Of a stretch of DNA of 5,420 nt, positions 1-5,420 are shown piece after piece. The notes below the pieces were generated by a model that searched no databases, was not told the origin of the DNA, and was given only the letters and a program-made list of their open reading frames with translations. Each line of letters starts with the position of its first letter. Position 1 is the stretch's first letter. Both the position numbers and the translations under genes were made by a program. The DNA comes from an uncultured Collinsella sp. (GTDB taxonomy: Bacteria; Actinomycetota; Coriobacteriia; Coriobacteriales; Coriobacteriaceae), in the NCBI GenBank assembly GCA_900554255.1, contig USGN01000093.1:1-5420 (forward strand), written 5' to 3'.

Positions 1-16
1 AAAGGAAGATGGAACG

Positions 17-565
17 ATGAAATGGATGATCGCGTCCGATCTGCACGGGTCGGCCAAATACTGCCGCCAGATGGTCGAGGCGTTTGAGCGGGAGGGCGCA
101 GACCGCCTGCTGCTGTTGGGCGACCTGCTCTACCACGGCCCGCGCAACGACCTGCCGCGCGACTACGCCCCCAAGCGTGTGATTCCGCTGCTCAACGCCC
201 TGGCCGACCGCATCATCGCGGTGCGCGGCAACTGCGACGCCGAGGTCGACCAGATGGTGCTCGACTTCCCCGTCATGGCCGACTACGCCACGCTGTTCGA
301 CGAGACCGGCCGCGAGCTGTTCCTGACGCATGGCCACGTCTTTGGCGCCGGCATGCACAACAGTGTCGACCACGCGCCCGCGCTGCCCGAGGGCTCCGCG
401 CTCGTCTACGGCCACACGCACATCAAGGTTAACGAGGCGAGCGAGGCGCACCCGGGCCTGTGGCTCTTCAATCCCGGCAGCCTGAGCATTCCCAAGGACG
501 GTACGCACAGCTACGGCATCTACGAGGGCGGTGCGTTCCGCCACGTGATCATGGAGGAGGACTAA
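17..565 (+). CDS. yfcE: YfcE-type metallophosphoesterase (phosphodiesterase)
   Basis: A 182-residue cytoplasmic metal-dependent phosphodiesterase of the calcineurin-like YfcE/MJ0936 family, close to the 184 residues of E. coli YfcE. The metal-binding motifs appear in family order: DLHG (D8, H10), GDLLYHGPR (G35-D36), GNCD (N72, D74), THGH (H105, H107) and GHTH (H133, H135), then NPGS (152-155). These residues normally hold a two-metal (often Mn) centre. E. coli YfcE hydrolyses artificial phosphodiesters; the physiological substrate of the family is unsettled. The ATG start is supported by AAGGAAG at 2-8, eight bases upstream. The gene ends 2 nt before mazG, so the two are very probably co-transcribed. 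Nothing upstream is visible, so this may not be the first gene of its operon. The family call is firm; the substrate is unknown. Confidence 0.93.
   Translation: MKWMIASDLHGSAKYCRQMVEAFEREGADRLLLLGDLLYHGPRNDLPRDYAPKRVIPLLNALADRIIAVRGNCDAEVDQMVLDFPVMADYATLFDETGRELFLTHGHVFGAGMHNSVDHAPALPEGSALVYGHTHIKVNEASEAHPGLWLFNPGSLSIPKDGTHSYGIYEGGAFRHVIMEED
553..560 (+). promoter_or_regulatory. Ribosome binding site that fixes the mazG start
   Basis: GGAGGAGG lies inside the last codons of the yfcE-type gene, 7 nt before the ATG at 568. It is a strong Shine-Dalgarno match and supports 568 over the in-frame upstream ATG at 460, which lies deep inside yfcE. The arrangement suggests translational coupling of the two genes. 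Confidence 0.85.
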
Positions 566-567
566 CC

Positions 568-1428
568 ATGGCGCAGCACACGGCCCAGCAAAATGCCGAG
601 GGCTCGCGCGATCTGTCCACGCTGGTCGACGCGTCGGCCGAGCTGCAGCATCTGGTGCAGACCATCTGGCGTTTGCGTCAGCCCGATGGCTGCCCGTGGG
701 ACCGCGAGCAGACGCATCAGAGCATCGGCAAGAACATGATCGAGGAAGCCTACGAGGCGCTCGATTGCATCGAGGCGGACGACGTGGCGCATCTGCGCGA
801 GGAGCTCGGCGACGTGCTCATGCAGGTGGTGCTGCATGCGCAGATTGCGGCGGACGCCGGTGAGTTTACGCTGGCCGATGTGGCACGCGATATCGACGCC
901 AAGCTCATCCGCCGCCACCCGCATGTGTTTGGCGATGCGGATGCCGATAACTCCGACGAGGTGCTCAAGATCTGGGACGAGGTCAAGCTTGCCGAGAAGG
1001 CCGCCAAGGACAAGGCCGTGGCAGCAGGCGAGGCTGCGCCCGAGGGCCTGCTCGACGGCGTGCCCACACATCTGCCTGCGCTGATGCAGGCCCAGAAGGT
1101 GTCGCGCAAGGCGGCTGTCGTGGGCTTTGAGTGGGAGACGGTCCAGGACGTGTGGGACGAGGTTGCCGAGGAGCGTGCCGAGTTTGAGGCCGAGGAGCCC
1201 GGCTCGCCCGAGCGCGAGATGGAGTTTGGCGACCTGCTCTTTGCCTTGGTCAACGTTGCGCGCAAGGAGGGAATCGACGCCGAGAGCGCTCTGCGCGCGA
1301 GCACGGCCAAGTTCCGCCGTCGCTGGGCTGCGATGGAGCAGATGGCGGCCAACGCCCATGTGGATCTGGCTGAGCTTTCGACCCACGGCCTCAATGATCT
1401 CTGGGATGCCGCAAAGGCAGAGGAGTAA
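568..1428 (+). CDS. mazG: MazG nucleoside triphosphate pyrophosphohydrolase
   Basis: A 286-residue two-domain MazG protein, cytoplasmic, which hydrolyses NTPs/dNTPs to the monophosphate and pyrophosphate. Domain 1 (about 25-125) carries GCPWDREQTH (41-50), the EExxE motif E59-E60-E63, the ExxD motif E79/D82 and RRHPHVFGD (115-123). A linker follows with LLDGVP (161-166) and KAAVVGFEW (181-189). Domain 2 has E201-E202-E205, E219/D222 in EFGDLLFALVNVAR, and KFRRR (248-252). Both domains therefore keep the metal-binding EExxE...ExxD signature; in E. coli MazG the C-terminal domain carries most of the activity. It is about 23 residues longer than the 263-residue E. coli protein, largely from an N-terminal tail and an alanine/lysine-rich linker near 142-158. 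In E. coli, MazG is tied to nutritional stress and (p)ppGpp levels. The start at 568 rests on the ribosome binding site and on the 2-nt gap from the gene before. Confidence 0.96.
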   Translation: MAQHTAQQNAEGSRDLSTLVDASAELQHLVQTIWRLRQPDGCPWDREQTHQSIGKNMIEEAYEALDCIEADDVAHLREELGDVLMQVVLHAQIAADAGEFTLADVARDIDAKLIRRHPHVFGDADADNSDEVLKIWDEVKLAEKAAKDKAVAAGEAAPEGLLDGVPTHLPALMQAQKVSRKAAVVGFEWETVQDVWDEVAEERAEFEAEEPGSPEREMEFGDLLFALVNVARKEGIDAESALRASTAKFRRRWAAMEQMAANAHVDLAELSTHGLNDLWDAAKAEE

Positions 1429-1432
1429 GACT

Positions 1433-1478
1433 GCGGGGACGACGGACTGACATGCCTCATCGTTCCCGCTAATTTTTT
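1433..1478 (+). terminator. Intrinsic terminator after mazG
   Basis: GCGGGGACGA (1433-1442) pairs with TCGTTCCCGC (1460-1469): ten base pairs including one G-U, with a 17-nt loop. TAA and then six T (1473-1478) follow. It begins 4 nt after the mazG stop and should close the yfcE-mazG transcript, leaving eno to its own promoter. The long loop and the three-base gap before the T run make it slightly weaker than ideal. Confidence 0.75.
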
Positions 1479-1489
1479 CGAAAAACAAG

Positions 1490-1518
1490 TGTATCCCTCG
1501 GCTAACTTAGGGCATAAT
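1490..1518 (+). promoter_or_regulatory. Putative eno promoter
   Basis: CATAAT at 1513-1518 matches five of six bases of a sigma-A -10 box. The position 17 bp upstream (TGTATC, 1490-1495) is a poor -35 match. An AT-rich block just upstream (1471-1489) includes the perfect 12-bp palindrome TTTTTCGAAAAA (1474-1485) and could act as an UP-like element. A start near 1525 would give a leader of about 94 nt. The weak -35, together with the direct repeats around the -10, fits a promoter helped or controlled by another factor; this is inference. Confidence 0.5.
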
Positions 1519-1544
1519 GCAAAAAGTGCGACATGGCTAACTTA
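1500..1544 (+). repeat. Perfect 10-bp direct repeat bracketing the eno -10 box
   Basis: GGCTAACTTA occurs at 1500-1509 and again at 1535-1544, identical in all ten bases and 35 bp apart start to start. The first copy lies in the spacer between the presumed -35 and -10; the second lies in the early transcribed region. This placement suits an operator for a DNA-binding regulator of eno, but no regulator can be named from the sequence. Confidence 0.55.
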
Positions 1545-1551
1545 CAGAGGC

Positions 1552-1572
1552 GCACCGACGGTGCACGGTCGG
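1552..1572 (+). other. Possible small hairpins in the eno leader
   Basis: GCACC (1552-1556) can pair with GGTGC (1560-1564) around a 3-nt loop, and CCGAC (1555-1559) can pair with GTCGG (1568-1572) around an 8-nt loop. The two stems share bases and exclude each other. Each is only 5 bp, and such pairings are common in GC-rich DNA, so a regulatory role is speculative. Confidence 0.25.
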
Positions 1573-1606
1573 CCGGTCGCCAAGCATTCAATCCGTTTCC
1601 AAGTGA

Positions 1607-2908
<1,302 letters not shown>

Positions 2909-2920
2909 ACGGGCGAATTT

Positions 2921-2954
2921 GGCGAGGGGGAGGCTGACTCGGTTCCTCCCCGCC
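2921..2954 (+). other. GC-rich hairpin in the eno 3' region
   Basis: GGGGAGG (2927-2933) pairs with CCTCCCC (2945-2951), extended by GGC/GCC (2921-2923 with 2952-2954) across a 3-nt bulge, with an 11-nt loop. No T run follows, so it is not an intrinsic terminator by itself. It lies 12 nt after the eno stop and 26 nt before the real terminator; it may protect the 3' end of the mRNA or help slow the polymerase. Confidence 0.45.
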
Positions 2955-2980
2955 TTGGCTGGATGCCGCAAAGAACTATG

Positions 2981-3012
2981 GGCGCTGGGCCATACGGCTC
3001 AGCGCCTTTTTT
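2981..3012 (+). terminator. Intrinsic terminator of eno
   Basis: An 11-bp stem (2981-2991 with 2996-3006, one G-U pair) closes on an ATAC tetraloop and is followed directly by six T (3007-3012). This is a textbook Rho-independent terminator, 72 nt after the eno stop, and it separates eno from the downstream division/phosphatase unit. Confidence 0.93.
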
Positions 3013-3051
3013 ATGTCGAGCAAAGGCTGGCGAAGGCGGCGCGGGCGCTCG

Positions 3052-3060
3052 TGCTATAAC
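3052..3060 (+). promoter_or_regulatory. Putative extended -10 promoter of the divIC-ppx unit
   Basis: TGCTATAAC holds a TATAAC -10 box (3055-3060) preceded by the TGn extension. No convincing -35 stands 16-18 bp upstream, which extended -10 promoters tolerate. It lies 40 nt after the eno terminator and about 44 nt before the divIC start codon, a natural place for the promoter of the two genes that follow. Confidence 0.5.
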
Positions 3061-3103
3061 TAAAGGACTTAGCGCAAACAAACCTCAACCGCACAAGGCG
3101 CAC

Positions 3104-3865
3104 ATGGATCAGATTTACGACAACAGGTACTATTCCGCCGGTTCGCGTGAGCCGTCGCCTCGTCGTGCGCGTACCGCACAGCTTGGCGGGTCTGGTTATG
3201 CTGGTGCTGATCGCTCCAGGTATAGCTCGCCGGCGACTTCGCATCCCAATGCTCAGCCAAATAGTTCCTCGGATAGTCCGGTGCGCCCATCGCGTTCCAA
3301 GCATGCGTCGCGCCCTTCGACCCAGGCGTCCGACAAGCCGCGCCGTCCCTCGAACCGTCTTTCGGGCTCGGACTTCATGCACTACGCCAACGACAACGCG
3401 GTGGTCAAGGCAATCTACGACTTTACCCATGGACCCCAGCGCGGGCTGTTTGTTGGCATTGTCGTTGTCCTGGTGCTCGTGAGTCTGTACTTTCCCGTGC
3501 GCGACCTCTACGTCGCCAAGCGCTCGAGCGATATCTTGGCCAAGCAGGTCGAGATTCGCCAGCAGTACAACGACGAGCTGCAGAAAAGCGTCGACAAACT
3601 GCTCTCGGAGGAGGGCATTAAGGACGCGGCGACCGAGGACCTGGGCCTGGTGATGCCCGGCGAGAAGAGAATTGAAGTGCAAGGCCTGGACGACGATTCG
3701 GATTCGTCTTCGAGCAAGAAGTCGTCGAACGCCAAGAAAGCCAGCGAAGTTGCCAAGGAAATCGAAGAAGTCGGTAAGGACGCGCCGTGGTACATCCAGA
3801 CGCTCGATATGCTGTTTGGATTTAACGGCGTCGAGGGCCAGACGGTCGTGTCCAACGGCAAATAG
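3104..3865 (+). CDS. DivIC/FtsB-family septum formation initiator
   Basis: A 253-residue single-pass membrane protein of the DivIC/FtsB family, which joins FtsL and FtsQ/DivIB at the division septum to activate peptidoglycan synthesis. Residues 1-113 form a Ser/Pro/Arg-rich, probably disordered cytoplasmic tail. A membrane segment spans about 114-130 (GLFVGIVVVLVLVSLYF). A coiled-coil-prone stretch follows (about 138-170), then the family motif EDLGLVMPGEKRI (178-190). After that come an acidic/serine/lysine low-complexity linker (196-212) and a hydrophobic C-terminal end (227-249). Classic FtsB/DivIC proteins are only 100-130 residues; long tails are usual in actinobacterial members. An in-frame ATG at 2963 is rejected because that reading would run through the eno terminator. 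The chosen ATG has only a short AAGG (3095-3098). The gene ends 20 nt before the ppx-like gene and is probably co-transcribed with it. The family is clear from architecture and position; DivIC versus FtsB naming is not decidable. Confidence 0.88.
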   Translation: MDQIYDNRYYSAGSREPSPRRARTAQLGGSGYAGADRSRYSSPATSHPNAQPNSSSDSPVRPSRSKHASRPSTQASDKPRRPSNRLSGSDFMHYANDNAVVKAIYDFTHGPQRGLFVGIVVVLVLVSLYFPVRDLYVAKRSSDILAKQVEIRQQYNDELQKSVDKLLSEEGIKDAATEDLGLVMPGEKRIEVQGLDDDSDSSSSKKSSNAKKASEVAKEIEEVGKDAPWYIQTLDMLFGFNGVEGQTVVSNGK

Positions 3866-3885
3866 CGCCCGGAGGGGAGCCTGCA

Positions 3886-4890
3886 ATGACGCATTGCGAC
3901 AAACGATATAAGGTGGCGGCGATTGACCTGGGAACGGTGTCGTCGCGACTGGTGTTGGCCCAGGCCGAGGGCGGGGCGATCGTGGAATCGTCCAAGCATA
4001 CCGAGATTACCGACTTGGGCGAGGGTGTGGACGCGACGGGGTGCTTTTGCGAGGCGGCCGTTGAACGCGTGCTCGCCGCATGCCGAATGTTTGTGGACGA
4101 GGCCCGTGCCTTTGGGGCCGCGTGCATCTGCACCACATGCACGAGCGCCGCGCGCGATGCGTCCAATGCCGCGCTGCTGCTGGACGGCCTGCGCGATCTG
4201 GGGCTTGAGCCACAGGTGATTCCGGGCGAGGTCGAGGCACGCCTGACGTTTTTTGGCGTGGCGCACGACTTTGCTGGCGAGCGCATCATTGTTGCCGATT
4301 CGGGCGGCGGATCCACGGAGCTCGCGACGGGCGTCTATGCGCCGGAGCGTGGGGTCTTTGCGCTGGAGGGCACGCGTTCGCTGGACATCGGTTGTCGCCG
4401 CGTGACGGAGCGGTTCTTCTCGGCGCTGCCGCCTGCGGACGGCGAGCTTGCTGCCGCTGCCGCGTGGGCAGGTGAGCAGTTCGCCGCCTATTTTGAAGGC
4501 CTGCCCAGCGACTTTGAGCGCGCCGAACGCCTGGTCGCCGTGGGCGGCACCGTCACCACGCTCGTGGCGCTCGTTCATAAGCTGGAACCGTACGATTCGA
4601 GCTTTGTGCACCTGCGCGAGCTGTCGCTAGAGCAGGTCTCGGCCGCTATCGAGCGCATGTCTGTGTTGGATGCGGACGGCATCGCCGCTCTACCGGGTGT
4701 ACAGCCCAAACGCGCGGGCGTGATCTTGGCTGGCGCCGTGGTGATCCGCGAGCTCATGCGCGCTGGCGGCTACAAGACGCTCACTGTAAGCGAGAACAGC
4801 CTACTCGCCGGCATGGCCGCCACCATCAACGAGGCTCTCGACGGTGCAACCCCCACCATCGCCTGGACCCCCAGCCTCAGCGCCCTCTAA
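3886..4890 (+). CDS. Ppx/GppA-family phosphatase
   Basis: A 334-residue cytoplasmic member of the ASKHA-fold exopolyphosphatase / guanosine pentaphosphate phosphohydrolase family, of the short two-domain type common in actinobacteria; it lacks the extra C-terminal domains of E. coli Ppx. Visible motifs: the phosphate-1 loop AAIDLGTVSSRL (11-22), TSAARDASN (86-94), GEVEARLTFFG (114-124) with E117 aligned to catalytic Glu121 of E. coli Ppx, DSGGGSTE (D138, 140-145), SLDIG (165-169), GGTVTT (220-225) and VSENSLLAGM near the C terminus. Oddities: Val18 replaces the usual Asn of DxGTNS, and all eight cysteines (4, 53, 55, 66, 80, 82, 85, 170) lie in the first 170 residues, three of them in CICTTC. 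Whether it prefers polyphosphate or pppGpp cannot be told from sequence. The start is fixed by GGAGGGG (3871-3877), 8 nt before the ATG. Confidence 0.92.
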   Translation: MTHCDKRYKVAAIDLGTVSSRLVLAQAEGGAIVESSKHTEITDLGEGVDATGCFCEAAVERVLAACRMFVDEARAFGAACICTTCTSAARDASNAALLLDGLRDLGLEPQVIPGEVEARLTFFGVAHDFAGERIIVADSGGGSTELATGVYAPERGVFALEGTRSLDIGCRRVTERFFSALPPADGELAAAAAWAGEQFAAYFEGLPSDFERAERLVAVGGTVTTLVALVHKLEPYDSSFVHLRELSLEQVSAAIERMSVLDADGIAALPGVQPKRAGVILAGAVVIRELMRAGGYKTLTVSENSLLAGMAATINEALDGATPTIAWTPSLSAL

Positions 4891-4896
4891 ATAATA

Positions 4897-4963
4897 AGTT
4901 GCGGTGAAATACGGACTAAAATCGCCCTTTCGGGCACCAAACAGTCCCTATTCCACCGCAACT
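4897..4963. repeat. 67-nt near-perfect palindrome with nested hairpin (REP-like element)
   Basis: Two 21-nt arms (4897-4917 and 4943-4963) are inverted copies matching at 19 positions; the mismatches are 4907/4953 (A-C) and 4912/4948 (C-C). The 25-nt loop holds a second small hairpin, GCCC (4924-4927) with GGGC (4932-4935) around TTTC. The element starts 7 nt after the ppx-like stop and ends 17 nt before the stop of the convergent minus-strand gene, filling almost the whole gap. On the plus strand no T run follows; on the minus strand the stem is followed by TTATTATTT, so it might end transcription of the minus-strand gene. The stem is far longer than a normal terminator, so a dispersed palindromic repeat is the favoured reading. 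No target-site duplication is visible. Confidence 0.8.
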
Positions 4964-4980
4964 CAACCCCTCCACAGCGC

Positions 4981-5420
4981 CTATGCCAGCTTGTCGATCT
5001 GCCCAATCTCCCAAAGCGGAATATTGATGAGCGTGCCCTCGTCTCTATATGCCGCCAGGGAGCTCCTCACGCAACGCTCGAGTTTGAATTTTTCGCAGGC
5101 TACTTTCAGACTCTTCGCTTTAAGGTTCTCTGCCGCCTTGACCTCAAGCGGAAGCACGGTTCCCGCATGGTCGATGGCAAAGTCGGTTTCGGCATTGCCG
5201 GAGGTAGAGGACCAATACGCGGGAGTTTTGTCCTGGAGCAAAAGCTCCTGCGCGACGTATTGTTCGGTCAGCGAACCTTTGAACTCGGTAAAAACAGCGG
5301 ATCCGTTAAGAACGATGGCCGGAGAGAGACCGGAGAGCGCTCCGAGGATGCCGGTGTCGATGCAGAACAGTTTGAAGCCCGAGAGGTCTTCGTAGCTCGA
5401 GAGCGGCGCCTTTAGAGCGG
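4981..5420 (-). CDS. DUF4143-containing AAA ATPase, C-terminal part (partial)
   Basis: The minus-strand frame is open from the window edge to the TAG at 4981-4983, giving the last 145 residues of a protein whose N-terminal part, presumably the AAA_14 ATPase domain, lies outside. The visible part fits the DUF4143 domain of COG1373-type ATPases. It shows FKLFCIDTGIL (15-25 of the visible part), FKGSLTEQYVAQEL (46-59) with E52, AETDFAID (76-83) with D79, LPLEVKA (89-95) with E92 and K94, then KSL, and NIPLW near the end. The spaced E...D...ExK residues resemble a PD-(D/E)XK nuclease-like core, as noted for this family. These ATPases are common accessory genes of unsettled function. A TTG at 5239-5241 could be taken for a start, but conserved domain sequence continues upstream, so it is an internal Leu codon. 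Its orientation is opposite to everything else here. Confidence 0.88.
   Translation of the reverse strand, partial: ALKAPLSSYEDLSGFKLFCIDTGILGALSGLSPAIVLNGSAVFTEFKGSLTEQYVAQELLLQDKTPAYWSSTSGNAETDFAIDHAGTVLPLEVKAAENLKAKSLKVACEKFKLERCVRSSLAAYRDEGTLINIPLWEIGQIDKLA

Noticed and set aside
460..567. Upstream in-frame ATG extending MazG by 36 residues
   Set aside because: The extension lies inside the yfcE-type gene in another frame and reads as unrelated Arg/His-rich sequence; the strong ribosome binding site at 553-560 supports 568.
562..1488. Long minus-strand open frame (308 codons) opposite mazG
   Set aside because: The product is an Arg/Leu/His-rich translation without recognisable domains and lies wholly opposite a clear MazG gene; such antisense frames are expected in GC-rich coding DNA.
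2963..3103. Upstream in-frame ATG extending the DivIC-like protein by 47 residues
   Set aside because: It would place the start before the eno terminator and code through its stem; the extension shows no family similarity.
3508..4611. Minus-strand open frames opposite the divIC-like and ppx-like genes (also 3011-3886)
   Set aside because: They overlap two well-supported plus-strand genes entirely and have low-complexity translations; no ribosome binding site or domain supports them.
4897..4963. Integron attC site or IS/MITE with target-site duplication
   Set aside because: The arm ends do not fit the attC R boxes (GTTRRRY / RYYYAAC), and the flanking bases show no matching direct repeat. 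A REP-like palindrome remains the better description.
5239..5241. TTG as the start of a small 86-residue minus-strand protein
   Set aside because: The same frame stays open to the window edge and the upstream residues match the expected DUF4143 pattern, so this is an internal Leu codon of a partial gene.
4904..5395. Plus-strand open frame across the palindrome and the ATPase gene
   Set aside because: It runs through the palindrome and antisense to the DUF4143 domain, and its translation is Ser-rich with no domain.

Overview
The window looks like chromosomal DNA from a GC-rich actinobacterium, most plausibly of class Coriobacteriia (a Collinsella-like gut organism). Three things point there: strongly GC-biased third codon positions, the order mazG - eno - divIC/ftsB-like - ppx (an order typical of Actinomycetota), and the accessory AAA/DUF4143 ATPase at the right edge. 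The genus is an inference from gene order and style; no search was run.

Layout, left to right. (1) 17-1428: a tight two-gene unit, yfcE-type metallophosphoesterase then mazG, 2 nt apart, closed by a good intrinsic terminator at 1433-1478. (2) 1479-1618: promoter and leader of the enolase gene, with a perfect 10-bp direct repeat bracketing the likely -10 box. (3) 1619-2908: complete enolase with all catalytic residues, followed by a GC-rich hairpin and then a textbook intrinsic terminator (2981-3012). (4) 3013-4890: a second two-gene unit, a DivIC/FtsB-like septum protein and a Ppx/GppA-family phosphatase, 20 nt apart, behind a likely extended -10 promoter. (5) 4891-4980: a short convergent intergenic gap almost filled by a 67-nt near-perfect palindrome (19 of 21 arm positions paired) with a second small hairpin in its loop. 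(6) 4981-5420, minus strand: the C-terminal 145 residues of a DUF4143 ATPase whose N-terminal part lies beyond the window.

How the genes fit together: most of the window is housekeeping. MazG removes surplus or damaged NTPs, the Ppx/GppA protein acts on polyphosphate or (p)ppGpp, and enolase performs a central glycolytic step, so nucleotide/phosphate housekeeping and energy metabolism sit beside a cell-division protein. No obviously new multi-gene system is present. The items most worth a second look are the palindromic element between the convergent genes, the direct repeats at the eno promoter, the lack of a DUF501 gene between divIC and ppx, and an unusual cysteine cluster in the Ppx-like protein.
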